Shown: positions 10,126-19,355, counted from the first letter of the stretch. The stretch: 64,000 bases of DNA from Bradyrhizobium sp. DOA9 (GCF_000617845.2 NZ_DF820425.1:2407725-2471724); one strand, 5' to 3'. The notes: generated by a model from the sequence alone, not told the origin. Made by a program: numbers and translations.

Positions 10126-10515
10126 AGCGCGAAGCCAAATCACCCGGTGTCGTCCCCGAACGACGATATCGACTTTGCCCTCAGCAGCGGACCTCGGCGG
10201 GCAACCAGGGGACGTCCGCTTTGGGGCCCAGAAGCGGACTCATGCACCGCAGCAACGAACTTACCAATCTTCCGATCGCTCGGTCAGCGCGACTGAACCA
10301 AAAAGCCTCTCCGTGTCAGGGTCACATTGGGCTGAGGCAAAAGCCCTGCGTCCGGATCATCACGCGATAGACTTGCGCGACGCCCATCGCTTATCTGCAA
10401 CCATCGATAGGCAACGGGCGTGACGAGACTTCGCACTTGCAGCATTGAATGTATTTGAGCTGACGCAATTGGACGAATATCGTCGCTGTCCCTTGAGTAA
10501 AGATTGGGGCAAGCA
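10126..10515 (+). other. Gene-poor stretch with repeat debris
   Basis: About 390 bases with no supported gene. It carries GTCCGCTTTGGGGCCC and the inverse AGAAGCGGAC nearby, a motif that recurs in the other gene-poor parts of this window (see findings). The short frame starting near 10122 has no family marks. The downstream promoter of the 58-residue protein should lie in the last 100 bases. Confidence 0.5.
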
Positions 10516-10692
10516 ATGAGTGGTTTCCAAGCCAAATTGGAGCGTTTCGAGAACCTCGCTGCGGAGTGCGAGCTGATCGCTAGTCGATCCAAAGGAAGCA
10601 ATCGCGAGCTATACCAGCGAGCATGCCAGCATTATCGCGAGTTGGCCAATGATGTGCGTGCCTTGATCGCATCGTTCGATCTTGCAGCCTAG
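10516..10692 (+). CDS. Small conserved hypothetical protein (58 aa)
   Basis: A short, mostly helical, soluble protein starting MSGFQAKLERFENLAAECE, with a second helix around QHYRELANDVRALIASF. Similar very small helical proteins are common in Bradyrhizobium, but no function is known. An upstream in-frame TTG at 10504 would add four residues; ATG 10516 is preferred. There are no cysteine pairs, signal peptide or membrane segment. Confidence 0.5.
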   Translation: MSGFQAKLERFENLAAECELIASRSKGSNRELYQRACQHYRELANDVRALIASFDLAA

Positions 10693-10859
10693 GCCTATTG
10701 CATCGCCATTGATCAAGATTGGTCGCCCTGGGCGTCAAGCCGATTTGCGCTGCGACTTACTGTAACCGTCCGATGAAGGCTGCGGGTGAACGGTCGCAAA
10801 GCGGAATTTCAACCGCTCTTCTCCCCTTTGCTTTTCAGCAAATGGGAGGAGGTGGTGGC

Positions 10860-11183
10860 TTACTGTTGTCCTTTCGCCCACTTCGCGGCTTCCACTGCGC
10901 GCTGGTTTGAAGTGCACCCCAACGAACCCGGAACGACGATGAGACAGACCCTCTCATTCTTCGGGCGCGGCCGGGATGTAACAGTCACGCCGCCATTGCT
11001 CGTGGCCTTGTCTGTCGTGGCCTGGCCAGGGCGGTTGACGGACGGCGGCGGTGACGTATTTGTGCTGTAGGTGCCGCCCGCGTTCGACCGGTGATCACGA
11101 ACTCCAGCGTCCGCCGGGATCGAGACCGTCAGGAGCGTTGCCGCCAGGACCGAACTAGCAAGTAGTCTGACCTTTGGATTCAT
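10860..11183 (-). CDS. Small secreted cysteine-containing protein, copy A
   Basis: A 107-residue protein with a clean signal peptide (MNPKVRLLASSVLAATLLTV, cleavage expected after ADA near residue 26), a Ser/Thr/Pro/Asn-rich linker (GGTYSTNTSPPPSVNRPGQA) and a C-terminal module with two cysteines, VCLIVVPGSLGCTSNQRAV. ATG 11183 has a GGAGG ribosome site at spacing 6, better than the codon five residues upstream. A paralogue 495 bases away shares the first 75 residues almost identically while the C-terminal module differs. Function unknown; likely periplasmic or extracellular. Confidence 0.65.
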   Translation of the reverse strand: MNPKVRLLASSVLAATLLTVSIPADAGVRDHRSNAGGTYSTNTSPPPSVNRPGQATTDKATSNGGVTVTSRPRPKNERVCLIVVPGSLGCTSNQRAVEAAKWAKGQQ

Positions 11184-11207
11184 AAGTGCCTCCTTCATGG
11201 GATGTGT
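10959..11207. repeat. Direct repeat, copy A (about 249 bp)
   Basis: It matches 11454-11702 at about 98 percent by eye (four differences found) and covers the ribosome site, signal peptide and linker of the secreted protein gene on the minus strand. Similarity drops sharply at the C-terminal codons. Confidence 0.9.
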
Positions 11208-11348
11208 ACACTGCTGTGAATGACGGTGCGCCTGCCGACTAGAACCGCCGGGATACGAAGCACGTAAGCTCGAAGACGGTGTGAGCCCGGGCTCGTCAAG
11301 TCCATTCGGGGCAGAGCGGAATTGTCCTGCTTTTCAACTTTTCACCGT

Positions 11349-11678
11349 TCACCTGATGGGGTCTCCCCTCGCAACCTTCGCGGCTGTCACCGCGATCTTG
11401 TTTGAAGTGCACCCATATGAGCCTGTACCCATGATGCACACCTTTACTTCCTGCTTCGGGCGCGGCCGGGATGTAACAGTCACGCCGCCATTGCTCGTTG
11501 CCTTGTCTGTCGTGGCCTGCCCAGGGCGGTTGACGGACGGCGGCGGTGACGTATTTGTGCTGTAGGTGCCACCCGCGTTCGACCGGTGATCACGAACTCC
11601 AGCGTCCGCCGGGATCGAGACCGTCAGGAGCGTTGCCGCCAGGACCGAACTAGCAAGTAGTCTGACCTTTGGATTCAT
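11349..11678 (-). CDS. Small secreted cysteine-containing protein, copy B
   Basis: A 109-residue paralogue of the neighbouring gene with the same signal peptide and Ser/Pro-rich linker but a diverged end, VCIMGTGSYGCTSNKIAV, followed by AAKVARGDPIR. Both cysteines and the GCTSN core are kept, suggesting a small disulfide-bonded module. ATG 11678 follows the same GGAGG ribosome site as copy A. No known family was recognised. Confidence 0.65.
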   Translation of the reverse strand: MNPKVRLLASSVLAATLLTVSIPADAGVRDHRSNAGGTYSTNTSPPPSVNRPGQATTDKATSNGGVTVTSRPRPKQEVKVCIMGTGSYGCTSNKIAVTAAKVARGDPIR

Positions 11679-11702
11679 AAGTGCCTCCTTCATGAGATGT
11701 GT
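11454..11702. repeat. Direct repeat, copy B (about 249 bp)
   Basis: Second copy of the repeat at 10959-11207, offset 495 bases in the same orientation. It includes the 5' half and ribosome site of copy B of the secreted protein. Confidence 0.9.
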
Positions 11703-11761
11703 CCCTTTCGCGGTGGATCGCTAACCACCGTCACATCAAGATAAATCGAAGGCGCAGGATT

Positions 11762-12142
11762 TTATGTGCAACAGGTCACGCAGCCTGTGACCTTCTGGCT
11801 TTGCAGGCCACTGCGGCCGAAAGGCGTAGCCAAGTCGGAGCCCTGCACGACAACATCGCCCAGATGAATCCCTATGCGAAACCTGAGAGCGATATCTTCA
11901 GGGAGATCGGCCGCACGGTCTTCGATTTCGCTGCATTTCGATACAGCACTCAACGGCCTCCAAGGCGCTCGCGAACTCTGCCAAGACGCTATTTCCGGCC
12001 GTGTTGGCTATTCGTCCGCCGTACTCGGTTATGAGCTGATCGAAGATGGCACTAGCATCAGAGAGTGCCTGGACAGCTCCGCTTTCATCCACGCTCATTT
12101 CATTAGACGCGAGTAACCGCCACGTGCGGCAACGATTGCTGC
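11762..12142 (-). pseudogene. Frameshifted remnant of a class III adenylate/guanylate cyclase domain
   Basis: Reading the minus strand, one frame gives AIVAARGGYSRLM (compare the intact gene at 58792-60588, AVLAADVAGYSRLM). A second frame continues with SVDESGAVQALSDASAIF, YGGRIANTAGNSVLAEFASA and VECCIEMQ. A third supplies IEDRAADLPEDIALRFRIGI and HLGDVVVQGSDL. Together these are the successive blocks of a cyclase homology domain broken by at least two frameshifts; the start codon and everything after the second metal-site block are gone. It is clearly non-functional as a cyclase. Confidence 0.8.
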
Positions 12143-12668
12143 GAGCTACCGAAACGAAAGTTATTTCTTCAGGACCGCTTCGGGTCAAAATGCGAAGAAC
12201 TCTGTTGAGCAAAACCTGGTCCGCTCTGCCGTAATAAGCGGACCTCCGTCAGGCGCGGCGTGACTTCGCAGATGGGCCAGCATGCGACGTCGGAGGTTCG
12301 TATTGCTGCAGCCGAAAGCGTGCCTTAAAGACCCGCTGGCGGGGATTCTTCAGGACAGGGGACGAGCCAACTAGGCAAATAGCAGAAGCCCCGGACGGTG
12401 CCGGCTTAAAGCTTGCGCCGTACCCAAACTAGCTTGCCTTAGCTGCGAGCTATTCCGAACAGCCTGGGAAGTTGGAAGGCCAAGGATGCCGGTATGCAGA
12501 CCGGGCTCCCCGCACACACCACACGCGCCTTTGCATGATACTTCGTCTTATTGCCTCTTACTTGTTCAAGAACGAGCCGCTATGATGATATTTTGAGCGT
12601 CATCTAAGTTGCCTTAGTACACAACTTTCTTAATATGATCCTTGATGCATCACACCTGTGGAGATTTT
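12143..12668. other. Gene-free stretch
   Basis: About 525 bases without a supported gene. The first 50 bases upstream of the cyclase remnant hold ACCGCTTCGGGTCA, one of the recurring motifs in gene-poor parts of the window. The last 100 bases are AT-rich by local standards and should contain the promoter of the PsiF-like gene. Confidence 0.5.
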
Positions 12669-12872
12669 ATGAAATACATTGGCGTTATCACAGCCGCGGT
12701 TGCATTCGGGGCAATCATCGCGACGCCCGCATTTGCTGGGAGTGCGGCGCAGAACTCCGAGTGGCAAATGAAGCAGAAGGCGTGCAAGTCAGAAGCTTCT
12801 GCACGGGGCCTTCATCTGTCTAAGAAGACCGCCTATGTCAAAGAGTGCATGGCGAGAATGGCCAAAAGCTAG
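12669..12872 (+). CDS. Small exported PsiF-repeat-like protein
   Basis: A 67-residue protein with a signal peptide (MKYIGVITAAVAFGAIIATP, cleavage after AFA near residue 23) and a mature part of about 44 residues, MKQKACKSEASARGLHLSKK followed by YVKECMARM. The spacing Cys, about 20 residues, Lys-Glu-Cys-Met resembles one PsiF repeat (PF07769), a periplasmic family of unknown role; most members have two repeats. ATG 12669 has a GGAG site 7 bases upstream. A strong terminator follows 27 bases after the stop, so it is monocistronic. Confidence 0.7.
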   Translation: MKYIGVITAAVAFGAIIATPAFAGSAAQNSEWQMKQKACKSEASARGLHLSKKTAYVKECMARMAKS

Positions 12873-12899
12873 CATCCACCAGCTAGATTTGCGTTGAGA

Positions 12900-12919
12900 C
12901 CCCGCTTCGGCGGGGTTTT
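12900..12919 (+). terminator. Intrinsic terminator of the PsiF-like gene
   Basis: CCCCGC, TTCG tetraloop, GCGGGG and then TTTT: a perfect six-pair stem with a uridine run, 27 bases after the stop codon. Confidence 0.9.
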
Positions 12920-13347
12920 CTGTGCTCGGCACAGGTCAGTACGATTTGACCCGGGCTTGACCGCGTGCGGGTACTAGACTTTCCGCGCGATGGGCTCTTG
13001 AGGATTGCCTTGTTCGTCCATCATATGGGCGCTGAAGCAGTCAACGTCGTTGGGGAGAAGAGCCCAAGCCGCTGCGGAGCGCGTGAAGATGTGCGAGTCA
13101 GGTTTAACCCAGTATGGGTCATCGTAAGCGCCCAAGTAGATAAATTGAAGGGCATATAGCTATTGGTTATCTGGGGTGCTGGTGGCAATCTCTCTATGCA
13201 CAAGCTGACATCACTAGCGCTCCGCGCCATGTCCGGGATGGGTAAAAATCGGCGGTCGAGGCCGCTGCGAGCTACTCCCGGTCTTCCTTCCAAAGCCGAC
13301 ACTTGGGCGGGCATCGAGATAGGCAACGCTTGGACTACGACAGTTCA
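12920..13347. other. Gene-free stretch
   Basis: About 430 bases. Short overlapping frames exist on both strands, but none has a family motif, ribosome site or typical codon use. Nothing further seen. Confidence 0.45.
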
Positions 13348-13728
13348 TCAGACTGGCAATTCGAGCCTTTCAGTCACGAAGGAGCAGACGGCGGCAGGGA
13401 TTGCCCCGACCAGTCCCCACGAAGATTGAAAAGGAAATAGTGGCTCCGCTTCCAGAAAGTTTGCCAACATCAACAAGTATGCAGCGGCATATCCGACGAG
13501 CGCCGTCAGCAAATATCGTTGGGCTGGTGTGGCTCCAAGTCGGGCCAACGATTGATCAAAAGAGGCCGTCAATAGGGCCGGCACTACACCCGCAATCCAA
13601 GCGACCGGCAGCAACATGATAAATGCGACCCCGGCTGAACTGGGACCACTGAAGCCGCCACCAAGACCGAGGAACACAAAGTACCCTGCCAATGGTCCGA
13701 GTACACCGAATACACCAAACCTGATCAT
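13348..13728 (-). CDS. Small integral membrane protein
   Basis: A 126-residue hydrophobic protein with about four membrane helices: roughly residues 5-25 (GVLGPLAGYFVFLGLGGGF), 32-53, 70-92 (LLTALVGYAAAYLLMLANFL) and 103-120. The architecture is like several short uncharacterised Bradyrhizobium membrane families (possibly DUF5413-like), but no residue motif settles this. It stands alone between gene-free stretches. Function unknown. Confidence 0.55.
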   Translation of the reverse strand: MIRFGVFGVLGPLAGYFVFLGLGGGFSGPSSAGVAFIMLLPVAWIAGVVPALLTASFDQSLARLGATPAQRYLLTALVGYAAAYLLMLANFLEAEPLFPFQSSWGLVGAIPAAVCSFVTERLELPV

Positions 13729-13916
13729 TGCCTAACCTCATGCCGAAAGCCGAGGCACCGTCGCCGTAGGTCGGTATTGAACGTCCTAATAACACGCGGT
13801 GAACTTGTCCGCTTTGGGTCAATCGCGACGGTCGTGCCGGCTTTAAGTTAGGTCCGGTCTACCCCTGGCCACCGACAGATCCTCGGCCGTGGGCTGCGGC
13901 AACGAGGTAAAGCTGC

Positions 13917-14315
13917 TCACCCCCAATCACGAAAGCGACCCTCGGGACGGCACTTGAGCTCCCAATGGGTGTTCTCGCCGACGTTTTCATACGTCCAATC
14001 GATTTCGACGCTCTTGGTCAGCCGATCTATCCGGCCAGAGATGGTCGGCTGCCCATTCGCGTATTGGCTGCTGAACCCCACAAGCAAGGGAGTAATCTTC
14101 GTGATCGGTAGGATCTTATCCTGAAAAGACACTGTTTGATCGACGTCGCTCACAATGATGCCGAGATTGGAGAGGGGTGCAAATTCCAACTCTGCTCCGG
14201 GCCTACCCACCAACCTACTCGTTCCGGTGCATCGTAAAGTTACTTTCGGGCTTTGCTGCTGAGCGTCGACGGACTGCATCGATGCAAGCAACAAGAACAA
14301 GCATGTTAGTCTCAT
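13917..14315 (-). CDS. Secreted hypothetical protein with one cysteine pair
   Basis: A 132-residue protein with a short signal peptide (MRLTCLFLLLASMQSVDA, cleavage before QQQ). The mature part, about 114 residues, is beta-rich, with cysteines near both ends (LRCTG and ELKCRPEG) that could form a disulfide. Middle segments such as DWTYENVGENTHWELKC look like a lipocalin-like or immunity-type beta sheet, but no family was recognised. Likely periplasmic; function unknown. Confidence 0.55.
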   Translation of the reverse strand: MRLTCLFLLLASMQSVDAQQQSPKVTLRCTGTSRLVGRPGAELEFAPLSNLGIIVSDVDQTVSFQDKILPITKITPLLVGFSSQYANGQPTISGRIDRLTKSVEIDWTYENVGENTHWELKCRPEGRFRDWG

Positions 14316-14666
14316 CGACGACAGGGCCTCGTTGCTAGGTCAAATGCTGTCTTCATGGGCTGGCATCATAGCTGCCGAGGACTACCGCCGCAAAGATCCG
14401 CTTTGGGTCTTGGTTGTGTGCAAACGGTCGGCTCAGGCAATGTCTGCACGTCCCTTGGAAAAGGGCAGTCCCTAATGATGAGTGCACGCCTGGTGCGCAA
14501 TTGCGAACGAGGGGCCGGGACTCCTGCTCCAAGGACCCCGTTGTTTCGCGAAGCTGGTCGCTCCGATTGTTCGTCAATCTCTTGCTGCGGGGGCATGGGT
14601 CCCGAATCTCCGCTTTGCTTGTCCGGGACGACGGCGGAGATCGTCGCGCGCAATCACGCGTCAATC
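14316..14666. other. Repeat-rich stretch before the PLP enzyme
   Basis: About 350 bases, no supported gene. It holds TCCGCTTTGGGTC (14397-14409), a GTGCGCAATTGCGAAC half palindrome and a GGGTCCCGAATCTCC...GTCCGGGACGACGG palindrome, all debris of dispersed repeats. Confidence 0.5.
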
Positions 14667-15803
14667 TCAGGTGACCGCGCCCCGCGCCGCGACTGGCCAA
14701 AGTGCCTCCACGCGGGCATCCGGCGTGCCGAAGCCTCGCACGCCGACATACCAGTCGTAGAGATTGACGGTCGGGTCGCAATGGCCGGGGATCAGCGTCA
14801 CCTTGTCGCCGATCGCCAGTCGCGGCGAAGCGCTGTCGAACTCGAGCAGGCCGTGCTCGTCGGAGGGCCTGTGATAGCGCAGGTCGGGCCGGCCGAGCAC
14901 GGTCGGAAATCCGCTGTCGTTCGACAGGGCCTTGTGGCCGGCGTCGATGACGGCGCGTTCGCCGGCGCCGGTGCTCATCACCGTCGCGATCACGAACAGC
15001 GCATGCTCGAACGGATTGGCGTTGCGCGCCCCGTCGGCGAGGTTCTTGGCGTAGTCGGCGTCCATGAAGATATAGGAGCCCGCCTGCAATTCGTTCCAGA
15101 TGCCGCTCGCGCCTTCGATCTCGAATGTGCCGGTTCCCGCACCTCCAATCGTCCGGCACTGAAAGCCCGCGTCCTTGAGGACGCGCAGTGTCTCCGCGGT
15201 CGCGTTCGCGGCACCGGCGATGGCCGCGCGCCGCTCCTCCGGCGTGCGCAGATGCTGGGCGGAGCCGTGATAGGCCTGCAAGCCGCCGAACGACAGGAAG
15301 CGCGACGCCGTCACCTGCCGCGCCAGGGTGGCCACCGCCGGGCCCGGCCTGACGCCGCAACGACCGGCGCCGACGTCGATCTCGACCAGGACTTCGATTT
15401 GCGATCCTGCCCGCTCCGCGGCGTGCGACAGCTGCTCGACCATGATCGCATCGTCGACGCAAACGCCGATGCGTGCGTGGCGCGCGAGGCCTGCGAGCCG
15501 TTCCAGCTTCCGCAGGCCCACCACCTCATTGCTGACGAGCACGTCGCTCACCCCGCCCGCCACCAGGATCTCGGCCTCGGCGACCTTCTGGCAGCATAGG
15601 CCGACCGCGCCGCGCGCGATCTGCTTGGCCGCGATGATCGGCGACTTGTGCGTCTTCGCATGCGGCCGCAAGCGAACGCCGAGCTTGCTCACCGTCGCCG
15701 CCATCGTGTCGAGATTGCGCTCGAAGGCGTCGAGGTCGATGATCAGCGCCGGTGTATCGATCTCGGAAAACGGCGCGCCGATTTGGGCGGGTGGACAGGA
15801 CAT
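14667..15803 (-). CDS. DSD1/D-threonine aldolase family PLP enzyme (3-hydroxyaspartate aldolase-like)
   Basis: A 378-residue fold-type III PLP enzyme. PLP lysine is expected at K50 in RPHAKTHK. The C-terminal metal site PGHCDPTVNLYDWYVGVRG carries the His-x-Cys-type zinc ligands of D-serine dehydratase and D-threonine aldolase. The HCDPTVNLYD version is closest, from memory, to D-3-hydroxyaspartate aldolases/dehydratases such as BhcC, but D-threonine or D-serine remain possible substrates. The other bhc-type genes are not adjacent. It stands alone, upstream of two chemoreceptors transcribed in the same direction. Confidence 0.8.
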   Translation of the reverse strand: MSCPPAQIGAPFSEIDTPALIIDLDAFERNLDTMAATVSKLGVRLRPHAKTHKSPIIAAKQIARGAVGLCCQKVAEAEILVAGGVSDVLVSNEVVGLRKLERLAGLARHARIGVCVDDAIMVEQLSHAAERAGSQIEVLVEIDVGAGRCGVRPGPAVATLARQVTASRFLSFGGLQAYHGSAQHLRTPEERRAAIAGAANATAETLRVLKDAGFQCRTIGGAGTGTFEIEGASGIWNELQAGSYIFMDADYAKNLADGARNANPFEHALFVIATVMSTGAGERAVIDAGHKALSNDSGFPTVLGRPDLRYHRPSDEHGLLEFDSASPRLAIGDKVTLIPGHCDPTVNLYDWYVGVRGFGTPDARVEALWPVAARGAVT

Positions 15804-16081
15804 CGAAAAGCCAGCTTGCTGTGTTCGGGTTCGTGCGAATGCGCGGCGGCATGTCTACGGCAACGTCGGCCGCCGCACCAGTGCAGTCGGCTTTTGTGCT
15901 CGGCAGGCGGCGGGGCGAATCGCATCACAATTTCGGAATAATAGCATTCTAGCCCTGTTTTGCCCGACGAGTCAACGCGCGCCACGGCCTGCCGGCGTAA
16001 GCCATTGATTCCACACATCCCGGCTACTGTGCATGGGGTTGTTTTCGAGCTTTTTGTTTTGAGGGCGCCGGAGCGCTCTCG

Positions 16082-17506
16082 TCAGCCCTGGCGAAAGCCC
16101 ATCCGGAAGGCGCCCCAGTGCTTGCCGCGGATCATGATCGGCGAGGACAGGTCCTTCATCAGCACGAACTGGCCGCCGCCCATGTCGCGGCGATAGGTCT
16201 GCAGCAGGAACGGCTTTGTGTTGGCCGCGACCTTCTTCACCGCGCGGTCGGTGAACAGGCGGCGGTTGCGGCAATTGGCGTTGTTCCAGACCGGGTCCTT
16301 GCCCTGCGGCAGGCGGTAGTTCGGATTGTGCGTCGGCAGGTACCCGCCTTTGGCCCAGGCGACGCAGAACACGATGCGCGGATCGGATGTCTGGATCGGG
16401 TCCTGGATCGCGGGCAGCACGCGGTCGGTGAACGCGACGTAATCGGTGAGGTACTGCTTCGGATCGGTGCCTGATATCTCGCGATAGGTCTCGTCCATGA
16501 GCTGGTCGAGCGTGATCTCGCCGCGCTCGATCGCGGCCTCGAACTCGGCCGAGATCTGCTTCGCGGTGTCGACGACGATACGGACCAGCGGCGCGTCCGA
16601 TGTCTCCACGCCGCTGTCGGCGATCAGCGCGATCAGGCCTTCGGAAGTATCGAGCAGCTTCGCCACCCGCTCGTCGGCGCTTCGGAGGTCGCGCGAGGAG
16701 AGGTCGACGCCCTTGGCGAGCTCGCTGAGCTCGCTGATCACGGTGTCGCAATGGCCGAGATTGGAGGTCGCCGCGCGCGCGACGCCGTCGATCTCGGCTT
16801 CGACCGAGGCGAAGCCCTGCTGGACGCGCGAGATGATGCCGGAAATCGCTTGCGCGCCTTCGCCGGCGGTCTTGGCGCGCTGCGAGGCATCGCTGCTGTC
16901 GCCGATCAGGCCTTCGATCTGGCCGTCGAGATCGCGCACGGTGTCGGAGATCTCATGCGTGGCCTGGCGCGTGGCCTCCGCGAGGTTCTTGACCTCGCTT
17001 GCGACCACCGCAAAGCCGCGGCCGGCATTGCCGGCGCGCGCCGCTTCGATGGTGGCATTGAGCGCGAGCAGGTTGGTTTGCTTGGCGATCGCCTCGATCG
17101 AGCCGGAAACCTTCGCCACCTGCGTCAGCGCCGCGCCGACGGCGGACAGGCGCGCCTCGATCCGCTCCACCGCGGCGACGAGCTCGGAGATGTGGCTGAC
17201 CGCGGTGTCGACGGCGCCGCGCGACTGCGCGATCTCGCCGACCGCAGCCGACGTCGTGGTTTGCACCGCCTGCGAGGCGTTGGCGATGTCGTGATTGGCC
17301 GAGACCATCGTCTCGGCCGTCTTCTGCAGATGGTGAAACCGTTCCGACTGGCTCGCGACGCGGTTGGCGACGTCCTGGACGTTGCCGGCGATGTCGGCGA
17401 GCTCGACGCCGAGACCGCCGATGCGGTCGGCGAGTTGGTCGATCAGGCGTTCGGCCAGCGTCCGGTTGGAGGCGGTGTCCAATACGGCAAGTTGTGCAAA
17501 GGACAT
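16082..17506 (-). CDS. Soluble methyl-accepting chemotaxis protein with C-terminal sensor-like domain
   Basis: A 474-residue chemoreceptor with no membrane segment. The signalling hairpin comes first (residues about 20-300), with the CheA/CheW-binding tip around [20 protein letters not shown]. The C-terminal 160 residues form a separate domain shared with the next gene: [42 protein letters not shown] and [12 protein letters not shown], resembling a cytoplasmic Cache/PAS-like ligand domain. The order signalling then sensor is reversed from classical receptors. It probably reports an internal signal to a chemotaxis array; ligand unknown. Confidence 0.85.
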   Translation of the reverse strand: MSFAQLAVLDTASNRTLAERLIDQLADRIGGLGVELADIAGNVQDVANRVASQSERFHHLQKTAETMVSANHDIANASQAVQTTTSAAVGEIAQSRGAVDTAVSHISELVAAVERIEARLSAVGAALTQVAKVSGSIEAIAKQTNLLALNATIEAARAGNAGRGFAVVASEVKNLAEATRQATHEISDTVRDLDGQIEGLIGDSSDASQRAKTAGEGAQAISGIISRVQQGFASVEAEIDGVARAATSNLGHCDTVISELSELAKGVDLSSRDLRSADERVAKLLDTSEGLIALIADSGVETSDAPLVRIVVDTAKQISAEFEAAIERGEITLDQLMDETYREISGTDPKQYLTDYVAFTDRVLPAIQDPIQTSDPRIVFCVAWAKGGYLPTHNPNYRLPQGKDPVWNNANCRNRRLFTDRAVKKVAANTKPFLLQTYRRDMGGGQFVLMKDLSSPIMIRGKHWGAFRMGFRQG

Positions 17507-17615
17507 GTACGGGGCTCTCTCCAGTCGGAGCCGTTGATCGGCTCCTCGGCAGCATTCCGATTCCAGGTCCGACCTTAGAGGATGATTCGCGCCCGGCGTC
17601 TTGCCTGAGCGTGCA

Positions 17616-19355
17616 CTACAGCTTGTAGGCCGTGCGGAAGCCGCCCCAGTGCCGGCCCTGCACGCGGATCGGGACGTCGATCTCGCGCATCATCACCGTG
17701 TTCCCGTTGCCCATGTCGCGCGCATAGCTCTGGACCAGGTACGATCGCAGGTTGCGTGCGGCAGCCAGCCCCGCCGGATCGTTGAAGATGCGCCGGTTGC
17801 GGCTGTTGGCCGTGTTCCAGGCGACGTCGCCCGGCCGCTGCGGATGCGAATAGATCTTGTTGTGCACCGGCAAAAAGCCGTTGCGGTCGACCATGGCGCA
17901 GAACGCCAGCCGCGGCTCCTTCGCCAGGAAGGCCTCCTGGAACGGCGGCAGGGCGCGATCGGCCCAGTCGAGATATCTGGTGCGGTATTGCTGCGGATTG
18001 GTGCCTGCAATCTCCACATAGTCGGTGTCGAACAGGTCGTCGATCCCGACCTCGCCGCGCGCAACCGCCTGCTCGAAGATCTTCGTCAGCGCGTTGCCCG
18101 CTTCCATCGCACGGGTGACGAGTTCGGTGTTCTCCTCGTGGATCGACCAGAGCTTGTCCTCGATCTTCTCGCTGAGCGCGGCGGTGGCGCCGACGAATTG
18201 CGCGCGGGCGCCGGCCTTCGATTGCTCGACCACGCGCAGGCGGCAGGCGCCGATGTCCTCCAGGCTGCCTTCGATCATGGCTTGCGCCCCGAGCCGGCTC
18301 GCGTCCGCGCCGCCGATCAGGACGCCCTCCATCGCGATTTCATAGACCGGCATCACGCCGCGCGCGGTTTCGAATTTGAGGTGGCAGGGCAGCCGCTCGG
18401 TCTTGCGGCGGTCGTCGTGCTCGCTTTGTCGCAGCAGCACGGCGCAGCGCGATTTCAGCTTCTGGGCGAAGGTGGTGACGGCCTTGCCGGCGCTGGCGAC
18501 GCTTTCGCCATGGGTCTCGGCGGCCTTGGTCGCGGCGTCGATCTCGGCCGCGCTCTCGCCGACCGAGATGATGAACTCCGAGGCGCTGGCGGCATTGCCG
18601 GAGACTTCGCTGGTCGTGGCGTTTTGCTCGGCGACCGCGCCGTTGACGGTGTCGAACACCGGGCGGATCGCCTCGATCGCCTGCGAGATGCGGTGCACCG
18701 CGTCCGCCGAGCCGGCGGCGTCGCGCTGCAGCGCGTCGATCTTCTTGGTGATCTCCTCGGTCGCGCTCTGGGTCTGCACCGCGAGCGCCTTGACCTCGGT
18801 GGCGACGACGGCAAAGCCTTTTCCGGCTGCGCCCGCGCGGGCGGCCTCGATGGTCGAGTTGAGCGCAAGCAGCGTGGTCTGCCGCGCGATCTGCGCGATC
18901 AGGTTGACGACGTTGCCGATGGCCGCGGAGGATTCGCGCAGGCGGTCGACATTGGCGCGGGCTTCCTGCGCGGCGGCGCTGGCCTCGTCGGCGAGCTTGC
19001 CGGCCTCGCGGACCTGCGCGCCGATGCCTTGCGCGGACTGGGTGAACTTGTCGGCGGCATGGGCGAAGGTGGAGGCGGTGGACTGCGCCGCGTTGGTCCG
19101 GCCGGTCAGGGCATCGGTGCGGTCGCGAATGGCGGCGAGGGTCGCCGCGGTCGCCTCGGCCCCGCCGGCGACGGAATTGGCGGCGCGCTCAAGCTGCCGG
19201 ATCATGGCGCCGAGCTCAAGTTCCAGCAACTCCAGGATTTCCCGGGCCGAATCACCCTCGGTGGCTGCGACGGGCTCGGAATGGGCCGCCGGCTGCGCGG
19301 CGGCCGCAGGCGCAGCCATGTCCGGTAGACGCTTCCGAAATAGTCCGAAGGCCAT
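17616..19355 (-). CDS. Soluble chemoreceptor with PilZ-like and C-terminal sensor-like domains
   Basis: A 579-residue cytoplasmic receptor. Residues 40-300 are the coiled signalling region, with the tip near [20 protein letters not shown]. At 316-321 RRKTER plus the later [11 protein letters not shown] resemble a PilZ c-di-GMP site (RxxxR and D/N-x-S-x-x-G), although the second motif is imperfect. The last 160 residues match the C-terminal domain of the neighbouring receptor ([39 protein letters not shown]). The start at ATG 19355 (MAFGLFRKR) is preferred over an in-frame codon 26 residues earlier. It could link c-di-GMP to motility; that is inference. Confidence 0.82.
   Translation of the reverse strand: MAFGLFRKRLPDMAAPAAAAQPAAHSEPVAATEGDSAREILELLELELGAMIRQLERAANSVAGGAEATAATLAAIRDRTDALTGRTNAAQSTASTFAHAADKFTQSAQGIGAQVREAGKLADEASAAAQEARANVDRLRESSAAIGNVVNLIAQIARQTTLLALNSTIEAARAGAAGKGFAVVATEVKALAVQTQSATEEITKKIDALQRDAAGSADAVHRISQAIEAIRPVFDTVNGAVAEQNATTSEVSGNAASASEFIISVGESAAEIDAATKAAETHGESVASAGKAVTTFAQKLKSRCAVLLRQSEHDDRRKTERLPCHLKFETARGVMPVYEIAMEGVLIGGADASRLGAQAMIEGSLEDIGACRLRVVEQSKAGARAQFVGATAALSEKIEDKLWSIHEENTELVTRAMEAGNALTKIFEQAVARGEVGIDDLFDTDYVEIAGTNPQQYRTRYLDWADRALPPFQEAFLAKEPRLAFCAMVDRNGFLPVHNKIYSHPQRPGDVAWNTANSRNRRIFNDPAGLAAARNLRSYLVQSYARDMGNGNTVMMREIDVPIRVQGRHWGGFRTAYKL

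Noticed and set aside
11898..12212. A 104-codon minus-strand protein as a real gene
   Set aside because: Its first third is out of frame relative to the cyclase motif continued from another frame; it is part of the decayed cyclase, not a gene.
12965..13326. Short frames on both strands in the gap before the membrane protein
   Set aside because: No ribosome site, no family marks, mutually overlapping; cannot be supported.
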